DNA of 64,000 bases from Corynebacterium sp. CNJ-954. GTDB taxonomy: Bacteria; Actinomycetota; Actinomycetes; Mycobacteriales; Mycobacteriaceae. Positions 46,228 to 55,639 of this stretch are shown piece after piece (the first letter of the stretch is position 1; the number at the start of each line of letters is the position of its first letter). Below the pieces are notes generated by a model. The model searched no databases. It was not told where the DNA came from and was given only the letters and a program-made list of their open reading frames with translations. The DNA lies in NCBI RefSeq assembly GCF_001942345.1, contig NZ_MKKI01000033.1, positions 186,001 to 250,000 on the forward strand, in the 5' to 3' direction. Made by a program: the position numbers and the translations under genes.

Positions 46228-47455
46228 ATGATCATGGAAGACACCACCTACGACGTCTACCTCGGACTCGACGTCGGAAAAACCGACCACTACGGCTGCG
46301 CCCTGACCAGCAGCGGGACCAAGATCTACGACAAGGCCCTGCCCCAGGACGAAGCCAGCCTGCGCGCCGTCTTCGACGAGCTCGCCACCCACGGCAGAGT
46401 CCTGCTGATCGTCGATCAACCCAACACCATCGGCGCCCTACCGATCGCCGTGGCGAGGGCCTGCGACTGCGGCGTGGCCTACCTTCCCGGCCTGGCGATG
46501 AGAAAAGCCGCTGACCTGTACCCCGGACAGGCCAAGACTGATCCGCGGGATGCGTTCATCATCGCCAATACCGCCCGCACCATGCCGCACACTCTACGTG
46601 CGGTGGACCGCAACGCTGAAGTGTTTTCCGCACTCAAGATGCTGTCCGGCCTGGATGACGACATCGCTCGTGATTGCACCCGCACGATCAACCGGCTTCG
46701 CAGCATCCTGGTGCAGATCTATCCGTCCCTGGAACGCGTCTTCGCCGGCGAGATCATCCAGCGAGCCTTCGTGCTGGATCTACTGATCCATTACGGCGGG
46801 CCGACCAAGCTCAAGCGTTCCGGTAAGAACCGGGTGCTGGCCTGGTCGCGTAAGCGTGCGAAGAAGGACCCAGAATCCCTGGTGGACGCCATCTTTCAGG
46901 CCCTGGCGGCACAGACGGTCACCGTACCCGGCACCGCCGCAGCCGAAGTGGCGATTCCGATGCTGGCGACCAACATCAAGGCGTTGAAAGCCCAGCGTGA
47001 CTCCATCGCCGGGCAGGTTGAGGAGATGCTTGACGACTTCCCTCTTGCCGAGGTCTTGATGTCGATGCCGGGTGTGGGCATCAAGACCGCCGCGAATATC
47101 CTGCTGGCCGTGGGCGACTGTTCCGACTTCCCCGATGCCGCCCACCTGGCCGCCTACGCCGGCATCGCCCCGATCACCAGACGCTCAGGCACATCAATCA
47201 AAGGCGAGTTCCCTGCCCGATCCGGCAACAAACGGCTGAAAAACGCCCTGTTCAGGTCGGCCCGGGTCGCATCAAACTGCCACGAGGCGTTCCCGGTCGT
47301 ACTACACCAAGAAGCGGGCCGAGGGTAAACGGCACAACGCCGCGGTGATGTGTCTTGCCCGGCGTCGGTGCAACGTCATCTTCGCGATGCTGACCCGCGG
47401 TGAGTTCTTCCGGGAGCTTCCGCCGAGACCGGCGAGGGAGGCTGCCGCAGCCTAG
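46228..47455 (+). pseudogene. IS110-family transposase with a single frameshift
   Basis: The gene begins at ATG 46228 after AAGGAGGGG. It encodes the DEDD-type N-domain (VYLGLDVGKTDHYGCAL, VDQPNTIGALPIAVAR, KTDPRDAFIIANTAR) and the C-terminal transposase domain with MSMPGVGIKTAANILLAVG and GIAPITRRSGTSIKGEFPAR, then GNKRLKNALFRSA. At 47291 it carries one extra T relative to the right copy (GCGTTCCCGG against GCGTCCCGG), which ends the frame at 47328. Without it the frame runs to TAG 47455. It may still make a nearly complete protein. Confidence 0.8.
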
Positions 47456-47619
47456 ACTGACGAACTGGGCCCCGTCCCCGCAGAGACCTAAGGCGGTGCG
47501 CCCCAACAGCCGGGCGCACCGTCAACGTCCGCATGTTCGAAGCGTCGCCATCGGCAATCAGCCACACCAGGTCGAGAAACTTCGGTTGAAGGGTTGACAA
47601 CCTACATAGGGACACCCCC

Positions 47620-47930
47620 CGTACATTGGTTCTCCGACCTCCGCGGATTCTTCGACGAGGAATCGGTAGCCGAACTCCTCGGCCGTCGAGGTGGGCGTCC
47701 AGCAGGCCGTTGGTGCGATAGGCTTCGACGAGTTCGGGCCTGGTAATCCGCCGTTTCCGCCAGCGGTAGTAGGGGTTGCGGGAGAGCTTCAAGATCCGGA
47801 GGGATACCACGACGCGGACGCCGAAGTCCTTCGCGATCTGCGCGATGGTGGCGCCGTCCTCGCGGGACCAAGCCACGCGTACGACGTCTTCGTGGAACCC
47901 CTGGGGGTAGAGGGCAGGCATGGCGCACAT
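47620..47930 (-). pseudogene. IS3-type OrfA/OrfB deletion remnant
   Basis: From about 47922 the minus strand reads MPALYPQGFHEDVVRVAW, then GATIAQIAKDFGVRV, the HTH start of an OrfA transposase. It continues directly into LSRNPYYRWRKRRITRPELVE, which belongs to the beginning of OrfB. The linker between them is deleted, so this is a scar. It abuts the right end of the left IS110 copy. Confidence 0.6.
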
Positions 47931-47984
47931 CCTTCCGGGCCGCGCAGCGGGCAAGCCACATCCGATGTCACCTAACTGTGCAAG

Positions 47985-48165
47985 AGTCCCCACTTCTGCA
48001 CCCACCGGGGAGAATGATGGTGTGCTCCACCGGCACGCCGCACTCGTTCAGCATCTCCTGCAAATCGCGGTACCACAGTCCGTGGCGGTTTGTACCAGTG
48101 CACCGACCACAGGATCACGTCTTGAGATAACGGTAGCGGAACCCAAAGCAAGTTGATACTATAAG
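47985..48165 (-). pseudogene. IS6-family transposase N-terminal fragment
   Basis: The minus strand, with one frame change, gives FGFRYRYLKDVILWSVHWY, GLWYRDLQEMLNECGVPVEH and WVQKW. These blocks match the start of IS6/IS26-type transposases. Only about 60 residues remain. It directly precedes the promoter region of the lanthipeptide island. Confidence 0.6.
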
Positions 48166-48166
48166 G
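48157..48166 (+). promoter_or_regulatory. Possible -10 region of the lanthipeptide operon
   Basis: TACTATAAGG lies about 35 bp upstream of the first island gene, in AT-rich sequence. A -35 partner at the correct distance is not clear, so this is tentative. Confidence 0.3.
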
Positions 48167-48200
48167 TCCCAAGCAAGCTTCACTGGAAAGGAAAACAGCA

Positions 48201-48386
48201 ATGAGAATCAACGCGGTAGCGACCTGTGGGATAGCGGTAGGAGCGCTGCTCTTCGTAGCTAATGCCATGGCACTAGGTAACATGTTACTAAGTGGAATTG
48301 GTATCGTACTGACTCTTGTTTCTGCCATAACTCTTATAATAGTAACCGTCCGCGGGGACAGGGATCTGCACGGTGCTGCCGAATAG
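48201..48386 (+). CDS. Small two-helix membrane protein, possible immunity peptide
   Basis: A 61-residue protein with two hydrophobic helices (about 5-27 and 31-49) and a charged tail RGDRDLHGAAE. GGAAAGGA lies about 9 bases upstream of the ATG. It is the first gene of the AT-rich island and its end overlaps the GTG start of the ABC ATPase by 14 bp. In lanthipeptide clusters, small membrane proteins in this place often protect the producer (LanI/LanH-type), which is my inference. No family is recognised. Confidence 0.6.
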   Translation: MRINAVATCGIAVGALLFVANAMALGNMLLSGIGIVLTLVSAITLIIVTVRGDRDLHGAAE

Positions 48387-48999
48387 CAAAAGCGAAATCA
48401 GGATCAGAGGGTTAGTCCTGAAGAGTTCAAACAAGAACGACATATCAATACCGGATTATACTTTCCGGTCCGGAACACTAACAGCAGTATCTGGAAAAAA
48501 TGGCGCTGGGAAAACTAGCCTACTGTACGCTATATCTGGTGCCATTCGGCAAAAATCAGGGACAATTGAATTCGTCACCGACAGAAAAAAAAACCGTAGG
48601 AGAACGATATCCGCACATATGCCGGCCGTCTCCCTGTGTCAAAGCTCATCGATTAAGGGGATACTGGAAACGCGAAGAACATTCACCGACTTCTCGGAGA
48701 ATAGATGTCGTGCAGTGTGGAATTCCCTGGGAGTTCAAGTAAGGGAGGGGTCAAGTATTGCATCCCTGTCGAGTGGAGAATACAATAAAATATCAATCGG
48801 TCTGACACTCGGACACAACTCAGATATTATTATACTCGACGAACCAGAAAAAGCCCTCGATAATGTATCTAGAGGAAAAGTGAACAAGCTGTTGGTAGAG
48901 GCAGCGACAAGAGGAACGATCGTTATCGCGACGACTCACTCTACTGAACTACTGCAGGAAGAATATGCTGAAAATCTGACCATACCTCAAGGTAACTAA
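48373..48999 (+). CDS. ABC transporter ATPase, probable lantibiotic immunity subunit (LanF-like)
   Basis: The 208-residue protein is a short ABC ATPase: VSGKNGAGKTSLLYAISG (Walker A), SIASLSSGEYNKISIGLTLG (signature, SSGE in place of SGGQ) and DIIILDEPEKALD (Walker B), then VIATTHSTELL with the switch His. The start is GTG at 48373. Codon use is strongly AT-rich, unlike the chromosomal genes. With the permease 8 bp downstream it forms a LanFEG-like exporter that would expel the mature peptides from the membrane. The role is inferred from its place in the cluster. Confidence 0.8.
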   Translation: MLPNSKSEIRIRGLVLKSSNKNDISIPDYTFRSGTLTAVSGKNGAGKTSLLYAISGAIRQKSGTIEFVTDRKKNRRRTISAHMPAVSLCQSSSIKGILETRRTFTDFSENRCRAVWNSLGVQVREGSSIASLSSGEYNKISIGLTLGHNSDIIILDEPEKALDNVSRGKVNKLLVEAATRGTIVIATTHSTELLQEEYAENLTIPQGN

Positions 49000-49006
49000 A
49001 ATACGC

Positions 49007-49807
49007 ATGAATAATATACTCAGCACAATACTATACCTGATAAAGGTAAGATGCCGAGATCGGGTTTATGTAGGAATAATCGCGGGCTTCGCCGTAGCCT
49101 TGTCGCTCTTATCCTTTACGACAGCGCTAATAAATTCTAGGGGAAGTGAGGTGCCAGATTATATTTGGCAATATAGCCTCTCATACCCCGGGCGAACCGG
49201 TTATGTGTACTCCGCGATCGCAGGAGCACTCTTCATTATACGTTGTCTAAAATATGGAGACGACAGGTTTGTGAGGATGCGAGGGTACGAGAGTGCGACA
49301 ACTCTATCCTTAATGGCAGCTTCTGCGCTATTGGTATCAGTTGCGGGCAGTATCACGCTGGCCGCGGCAAATCATCTGCTGGTCTCCGGAGCAGGGGCAC
49401 TAAACGGCCACGAAGACATCTTGCTTTCATCAGAGGCCTTGGGGTTCGTTATAAAAAACTTACTGGTTTTGACTATATGGGGCATAATCGGTATAGGTAT
49501 CTCCCTTGCATTAAAGACTATCACAAAAACAATCATCACGATTCTCGTATATGCACTGCTAGTCGAGCCTACACTGACTTCAGCATCTAACGAAGGTGGA
49601 CGCTCTTCCGCTTGGCTCGACTACATGCCGGGCGCGTTGAACTGGACGATTGTCTGGAGCCCAGAAGAAAGCGGTAGTGAAACCATAGCTAATGTCGCAT
49701 CAACTTCGTTAACCGTAAACCTCGCTATCCTATTGCTATCGTGCTATGCTTTCGCTATACTTACCATAGGTGGAACCGTTTACTTGAAAACGAGACGCCA
49801 GCGCTAA
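49007..49807 (+). CDS. ABC permease, probable lantibiotic immunity subunit (LanE/G-like)
   Basis: The 266-residue protein has six predicted helices (about 20-38, 65-80, 95-118, 145-165, 170-190 and 235-255), the layout of ABC-2 and LanE/LanG permeases, with no soluble domain. Start ATG 49007, 8 bp after the ATPase stop. Only one permease gene is present, so it would act as a homodimer. It is followed by a 94-bp gap and then the first precursor peptide gene. Confidence 0.72.
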   Translation: MNNILSTILYLIKVRCRDRVYVGIIAGFAVALSLLSFTTALINSRGSEVPDYIWQYSLSYPGRTGYVYSAIAGALFIIRCLKYGDDRFVRMRGYESATTLSLMAASALLVSVAGSITLAAANHLLVSGAGALNGHEDILLSSEALGFVIKNLLVLTIWGIIGIGISLALKTITKTIITILVYALLVEPTLTSASNEGGRSSAWLDYMPGALNWTIVWSPEESGSETIANVASTSLTVNLAILLLSCYAFAILTIGGTVYLKTRRQR

Positions 49808-49901
49808 ATTCCGAACCGGCATGCTCCTTCCAGTTGCGGCCATCTAGTGTCCACCAACCCCGTTCATGGCGACGCGCGCGGCGCGGAGAGGAAGAAGCCA
49901 A

Positions 49902-50093
49902 ATGCACTTGAATCACAATCCGGAAAAATTCCGGGTACCGCTGGTCGAGCTCGACGATGCTGACATCGATGAGGTCAACGGCGGCACTACGTCCATTCCC
50001 TGCGGAACCATCGCGATTGCCTCGATAACACAGTGTTTCGGGGACAGCGCAATTTGGGGATCTTGCAAGCTTGGAACGAGAGCATGCTGCTAA
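49902..50093 (+). CDS. Lanthipeptide precursor 1 (beta-like core)
   Basis: The 63-residue peptide starts at ATG 49902 (AGGAAG upstream). A leader of 28 residues ends in LDDADIDEVNGG, the acidic class II leader with a double-Gly cut. The 35-residue core begins TTSIPCGTIAIASITQC and ends SCKLGTRACC, with five Cys and nine Ser/Thr available for lanthionine rings. The start (TT..PC.T) and the TRAC end recall beta peptides of two-component lantibiotics such as haloduracin beta and lacticin 3147 A2. LanM and LanT follow downstream. Confidence 0.82.
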   Translation: MHLNHNPEKFRVPLVELDDADIDEVNGGTTSIPCGTIAIASITQCFGDSAIWGSCKLGTRACC

Positions 50094-50118
50094 GGATCAG
50101 AACAGACAGGAGAGTCCA

Positions 50119-50289
50119 ATGAAAACTACTAATGTGCAGGTAGACCTCACCGAAGTGATCGACGAAGAGATCTCGGATGTAAACGGTGCAGCGTCAGGTA
50201 TGTTTGGTACCATCGGATGCTGCTGGTGCGTCCCCTGGTACTCCGGTATCACCAAGTGTGGTATCGCATGCGGTCGACAAACTTGCTGA
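50119..50289 (+). CDS. Lanthipeptide precursor 2 (cysteine-rich core)
   Basis: The 56-residue peptide starts at ATG 50119 (AGGAGA upstream). The leader, about 24 residues, ends in DEEISDVNGA, similar to that of precursor 1 and consistent with the same synthetase and protease. The roughly 32-residue core, from ASGMFGTIGCCWC to GITKCGIACGRQTC, has six Cys but only five Ser/Thr, so not every Cys can form a lanthionine. It lacks the CTxTxEC box of mersacidin-type alpha peptides. It is the likely partner of precursor 1. Confidence 0.8.
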   Translation: MKTTNVQVDLTEVIDEEISDVNGAASGMFGTIGCCWCVPWYSGITKCGIACGRQTC

Positions 50290-50320
50290 TGGTGCGGTAG
50301 GGTAGAACGTCATCAAGAAT

Positions 50321-50357
50321 ACGGCAGCGCGGAATCACCTTGGCGTTGCCGTTTCTT
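50321..50357 (+). terminator. Hairpin between precursor genes and lanM (attenuator)
   Basis: ACGGCAGCGC (50321-50330) pairs with GCGTTGCCGT (50343-50352), ten pairs with one G-U, and is followed by TTCTTGT. A weak terminator here would keep precursor transcripts more abundant than synthetase transcripts, as in other lantibiotic operons. Confidence 0.6.
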
Positions 50358-50422
50358 GTGTCGTAAAATTATCGGTAATCTACTTTAAATAAATAAAACT
50401 CTAGAGCGAGAAAGACATTACA

Positions 50423-53400
50423 ATGGCCACTACTTTACAGTCGCATATAGAAGGGCTACCGCCGCGATGGCGAGAGCTTGGGGTGCTAAAGGCAGTTAGT
50501 TCCGGAGAGCTAACAGTTGATGAAGCCCTCGCGCCGCTGGGTTATACGGCAAACGAACTCGCTATGGTACTAAGTTCGCCAGATAGCATGTGGAATCAGT
50601 ATAGTACAATATGGTGGAAGAGTGGACTAGTGTACTATCATAAGGGGGGATCTGCCCGGGGCATTGTTACAGAGCTAGAAGAGTTCGGCCTCTTCGCTAA
50701 ACCTATATTCCGAATAGTCTCCGGTTTCTGGCGCACTGCCTGTGAGCCCAGAATTATGGAACACCAAAATAGCCCCATTTTTGATCGAAACGTCCTCGAT
50801 TCGTTGGTGCGGCAACTACCAATTGAACGCCTTGCGTCGGTTGTTCTTCCGAGCGTTTCAACGTTTCGTGAGGAGTTCTGTCGATCGATGTCACCGACGG
50901 AGTTTGAGTCATTTCTCGGAACGGAACTCGGTACTTGGGAACTTTTCGAGGAGTATCCCGAGGTCTTGCGAAGTGTAATCGTCGCTTTGGAAGATTGGCT
51001 TTCATATATCGTCGAGGTACTCGACCATATCGCTGAAGATGAATCCTCGCTAAGGGATGTATATTCACTTCATCGCAATGAGAGGATCAGTGGTATTTAC
51101 TTCGCGGGTGGAGACGCCCATGGGGGCGGACGACGCGTCGTTCGCGTCGCGTTTGAATCACGCAATATCTTCTATAAGCCGACGGACGGAGAACTGCATA
51201 ATCTCCTTCCTGAACTAAAGAAAATAATTCCTGAAGCGTTTGCCCATATTTTCATCCCCGAGGTTCTTCTACGAGATGGCTACTTCTGGGTCGCCGAGGT
51301 CGAAAGCAGGGTCAGACCTCACCAAGCAAGTAACTTGTCTAGTGGCTTGGGATCGCTGACAGCGATTTCTTACTTCTTAAGGTCAATCGACCTTCACCAT
51401 GAAAACATCCGATTCGTAGACGGTAAGGTGTGCGTTACCGACGTCGAAACCCTAGTCCACGGCGCTATTCCGCAGCCTCCCGTGGATAATGAGTATGGTA
51501 ACGCAGCTACGCAATGGTTTGCTAACAGCGTTGCATCTATCGGCATACTTCCCAATCCGGTAGCTGCAGCTCACGATCATCCCGACCGACTTACAGATAT
51601 ATCGACGTTGGGAGCTAAATCCGGCCAGGAAGGAGGACCGTCAGTTCCGCAACCGGTCGAGGGTGAGGACGGCCATGTACGGCTCGCGATGGTGAGTGGT
51701 GTATTTGATGATGAACAGGAGCTACCGGAGCGTCCTATCCTACTCCAGTATCGACAGGAGTTTTTGGAATCGTTTGAACATACTTTTAAGTTGATAGTAA
51801 AACGTAATAGGCTTATCGCACAAGTCGTTTCGGACCTATCCGACGTTAGAGCCCGGTTCCTTGCTCGGCCTACGATGGTTTATGGAAAAATAATTGCGGA
51901 AATGAACCACCCTGAATTCACTCGTGACTACATGGGGCGGGTACTCTGTTCTTCTAAACTGCTATCTCGATTCTACGGGAGAGATTACAGGGCGAGACTG
52001 GTTGCTTCTGAAATTTGTGACGTAATGGATGGTAACGTTCCACGGTTCGAAATGACGATAGGGCAAGGTGCGATATTTAATGATCGGGGAGAGCACATTG
52101 GTTATACCGATGCACCATTGCCCGATGTGATGCGCAGGTTAGAGTGCTGTTCAGATAAAGACCTTGTCGAACAGAAGGCCATCATCGAGCACTGCTGGGC
52201 GACAGCATACGTTGATAATACGAGCGATTCGTGTCCTTCGCAATCTTTTTCGATTTCGTCCTCATACCTGACATCCTCTTCTCTCGACAGGGAACTATTG
52301 GCAGATAGCCTATTGGGCAGCCTTCACATAAGCGACGATGGTTTTGCGGTTCCCCTGGCGCTGCGAGCGCAGTATCGTGGTCAATGGCGGCTCGGGACAG
52401 GAGGCGTCGACCTCTACGACGCGTTGCCGGTATACTACTAGCACTGAACTCGTTTTCGGAGGACGAAACGTCCCTCCGGCTTAAAGAGGCGAAGGAAGCG
52501 TGCGAGAAATCAATTGTCGCTGCTGCGCGGTTAGTGCAGAAGAAGGGCTTGAAACTTACTATTGGCTCGGAAGAGCCCGATTTGGGATTGACAGGAGTGC
52601 TGGGCGGACTTCTTAGGACGCTCCCGACTATATCGGATTCTGACGATCTGGGAAACATTGCCGATATTTGTAGGATAATCGGAGACGAGGCACATCTTCA
52701 AATCTATTCGACTCAGAACGTCGATGTTGTAGGGGGACTTTCTGGATTAATCATCGCGCTTCACCGCTGCGGAGAAAAGCTGAATATATCGTTTGACGAA
52801 CAGATACGTGATACGGCAACGAGGATCTGCGACGTTGTCGTGGATCGTGCGTTATTTACGAATTCAAATGAATCTGGTGCTGGGCTGCTTGGGTTCGCCC
52901 ACGGGTCTTCCGGAGTTGTTTACGCGTTGTCGATCGCTGTGGAAAAGGTCGGCTCGATTGACGATAGAAAGCGGATCTTCAGTTTACTGGAGCGTATTTC
53001 ATATTGGGAGAGTGCGATTGTTGATCGGTTCGGGGGGACATGGCCGGACCTTAGGGAAGATCCGTCCAACCGGGGCGATGCCGGTTTTAATGCGTGGTGC
53101 CATGGGTCTGCTGGTGCTCTCATCTGCTGGTCTTACGTTGCATCGAAGACAGGATTTCCCGCTACGGTACTAGGACGGGCGAGAAGGCTTATGTCTAGTG
53201 CGCTCGAAGAGACGATTAACTCACTTGAAAATCTTTCATATGGATCAAACCACTCGCTTTGCCACGGTGCGAGTGGTAATATCGCCATTTTAAATGCATA
53301 CTTTACGGGTGAGCTGGCGCAACCGAACGTGGGCACCGAGGCTCCGGAGACATCTCGTACTCTCGCGAGCATTGCGCTAGCACACCGCTCGTTTCTTAGA

Positions 53401-53523
53401 CCATGGTGTTCTGGAGCGATGCCTGGGGTTCGTAACCAGGGTCTTTTTATGGGAATGTCAGGTACCTTGCTTTCGATTGCATCAGTTTCGGATCCTGAAC
53501 TGCTACGTGGAGTCTTGTGGTGA
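50423..53523 (+). pseudogene. lanM: LanM lanthipeptide synthetase split by a 1-nt deletion
   Basis: Two overlapping frames make one class II synthetase. The first (50423-52441, 672 aa) is the DUF4135 dehydratase with YKPTDG, DLHHEN (Asp323, His325, Asn328) and TDVETL (Asp340), spaced as in CylM. It reads GVDLYD and then stops at once. The second (52384-53523) is a LanC-like cyclase with zinc ligands Cys (codon 53098), Cys (53260) and His (53263) in WCHGSAG and LCHGASG. Adding one G at 52420/52421 gives DLYDGVAGILLALN, the normal linker of LanM enzymes, and one protein of 1033 residues. The cyclase frame has no ribosome site. Confidence 0.85.
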
Positions 53524-55619
53524 ACAGGTTTAGTCCCGGAATTCGCCCCCGCCTTGTGAAGAAGAACGGACCGACTCGTCAATTAAAGGCAACCGATTGT
53601 GGAATTGCCTGTTCGCATTGGTTGCTTTGCGCTATGGGTGGTCGAATTTCGTATAGCGAAGTGGCGAGGGTCGTTGACACGGGCAGGAGCGGGATTTCGT
53701 TATTAGATATCAAGAGGATTATCTCCGGATTTGGTGTTGGCGTTAAAGCTTATAAAGGAAGTATTGTCGAGGCTGTTAATCTGGGGCCGCTCGTTGTAGG
53801 CTGGAATGGTGACCACTTTCTTTGTGTGTACGGAGTCAATGATGACGGGGATGCTCTACTGGTTATGGACCCCGCCTCGGGCTATCGGGAGATAAGCATT
53901 GCTGAGGTGGAGTTGACATCTACTGGCCCCTTTCTCTGCCTTGCAGAAGGATCTGACGCACATCGTTCTAAGCGTTTTCGAAAGAGAACAGCAATCTTAT
54001 GGCGTTATGCTCAGCCGCGAAGGTTCGAACTCGTTGCGATCGCTCTTATAGCGATGTGTTCATCGGCTATATTGACCTTCCCTCCGCGAATGGTTGGCTC
54101 TGTAGTGGACGAGGTATCGCGGTCAGGGATTATCTTGAGTCGAGAGACCTACATTCAATTCGCGCTTATAATGGGGTTAGTTGTTGCCTATTCTGTTTTG
54201 AGCCTCATACGAGCGGAACTTGCCAATTATGTAGAGCGATCGTTTGAGCGTGAGTTGGGAAAGTCAATTGGACTTAAGGTTTATGATCTCTCCCTTGCAG
54301 AGATGGGAAGAGTCGGCATTGGAAATCTATTGACTAAGTTCGCGTCCCTGAATTCTGTGCGCGACATCATCGCCTCTAGAGTGCTGTCGATAATTTCTGA
54401 TATGGTGATGTTTTTAGTTCTGGCTTTCAGTGTTGCACTAATTTCTGGATATCATTTCGTGTTGCTTGTAATGGTAGCAGCGTTGGCGATAGGGATTGGC
54501 GTAAGTGTTGCTCCCGCAGCAAATAGGTTTACCGAAGATATTATTCGTGCTAGCTCTCGTGCGCAAGGAACGCTCGTTCAGGACGTATCGGGTTTCGACA
54601 CCCTAAAAGCCAATGGCCTCGAAGAGTACAAGTTTGGCAATTGGTTCACTTCGTACGTAGATCAGGTTCGGAGTGTTTTTAAGCGCCAACAATTGGACCT
54701 CCGTGTCGGCGTTCTATTCTCGACGTTAGACGCTTTGGCTCCTCTTCTGTGGCTGATTCTTGGTCTGTTTATTATGTCGACAGGTGGGGTGATTACCATT
54801 GGGGATTTGGTAACTCTTGTCACGCTTTGTAGTTTCGCACTGGCACCGATTCAGCGGGTCGGGGCAAATCTGCAAATAATGCTCGGCGCTGGCGCTGAGA
54901 TAGATAATGTCTCTGATCTACTGGATCTCCCGGGGGAGGATTTTCACCCCGGAGGGATTATGATAGCCCGCGTAAATGAGTTGTCCGCTCATGATCTAAG
55001 AGTAGGGTATCCTGGAGATTCGGACCTTGTTCTTGACGGAGTCTCGTTGGCATTGAAAGAAGGTGAAAAGGTTCTTATTTGCGGGCCGTCGGGTGTTGGA
55101 AAGTCTACTTTAGTTCGTTCGCTTCTTGGCTTGAATGAGTCTGGCGGTTCTGCGGTTTTCTGGGACGGTACAGACATGAGTGATATTAATCTTCGATCTT
55201 TGCGGTCCCAGGTTGGTTACTCGTCGCAGAAGAATTCACCTGTCTCTGGGTCTGTTCGGGAGATTGTGACATCTGGGCGGAGCGGATTTTCGGATAGTGA
55301 TGTCTGGAAGGCTTTGAGGGTTGCTTGTCTAGATAGTGTGGTTGCGAAGCTGCCCATAGGTCTCTCTTCTTACATTGATGATTCGAATGGTGTTTCCGGA
55401 GGTCAGCTTCAGCGACTTTGGATCGCGCAGGCCGTTCTTGGTGTTCCCGGGGTTATTCTTCTCGACGAACCGACCGCAAATCTGGACAAGGTCACGGAGG
55501 AGCACGTTATGGTGCAGCTAGTAAATCTTGATTCTACAGTGTGTGTAGTTTCCCATAATAGCGATATGGCGCCTCTATTTGATCGTGTTGTCAATCTGGG
55601 TAGTGATCGTCAATCTTAG
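53517..55619 (+). CDS. lanT: LanT peptidase-containing ABC exporter
   Basis: The 700-residue protein has a C39 peptidase domain (1-140) with Gln22, catalytic Cys28 in KATDCGIAC, His100 in GDHFLCVYG and Asp118 in MDPASG. A six-helix ABC transmembrane region (about 165-460) follows, then an ATPase with CGPSGVGKSTLV, VSGGQLQRLWIAQAVLG and ILLDEPTANLD. It removes the double-Gly leader and exports the modified peptides. GTG starts at 53517 and 53520 overlap the lanM stop, so translation is coupled. All catalytic residues are intact. Confidence 0.92.
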   Translation: MVNRFSPGIRPRLVKKNGPTRQLKATDCGIACSHWLLCAMGGRISYSEVARVVDTGRSGISLLDIKRIISGFGVGVKAYKGSIVEAVNLGPLVVGWNGDHFLCVYGVNDDGDALLVMDPASGYREISIAEVELTSTGPFLCLAEGSDAHRSKRFRKRTAILWRYAQPRRFELVAIALIAMCSSAILTFPPRMVGSVVDEVSRSGIILSRETYIQFALIMGLVVAYSVLSLIRAELANYVERSFERELGKSIGLKVYDLSLAEMGRVGIGNLLTKFASLNSVRDIIASRVLSIISDMVMFLVLAFSVALISGYHFVLLVMVAALAIGIGVSVAPAANRFTEDIIRASSRAQGTLVQDVSGFDTLKANGLEEYKFGNWFTSYVDQVRSVFKRQQLDLRVGVLFSTLDALAPLLWLILGLFIMSTGGVITIGDLVTLVTLCSFALAPIQRVGANLQIMLGAGAEIDNVSDLLDLPGEDFHPGGIMIARVNELSAHDLRVGYPGDSDLVLDGVSLALKEGEKVLICGPSGVGKSTLVRSLLGLNESGGSAVFWDGTDMSDINLRSLRSQVGYSSQKNSPVSGSVREIVTSGRSGFSDSDVWKALRVACLDSVVAKLPIGLSSYIDDSNGVSGGQLQRLWIAQAVLGVPGVILLDEPTANLDKVTEEHVMVQLVNLDSTVCVVSHNSDMAPLFDRVVNLGSDRQS

Positions 55620-55639
55620 CCTTAGGCTTCTGTCGCTTA

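Larger units (their letters stand above)
45966..47618 (+). mobile_element. IS110-family element, left copy
   Basis: The borders were set by comparison with the second copy at 56.18-57.85 kb. Homology starts near CCGTTACCTTGAT and ends at GGGACACCCC. No terminal inverted repeats are evident, as is usual for IS110. The 5' non-coding end of about 260 bp is nearly identical in both copies, while the coding part differs far more. The element is in the same orientation as the second copy and together they enclose the lanthipeptide island. Confidence 0.78.

Noticed and set aside
52384..53523. Independent LanC cyclase gene
   Set aside because: It lacks a ribosome site, its first 13 residues are meaningless, and one added base joins it to LanM with a perfect linker motif. 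A split enzyme remains possible and is listed as a finding.
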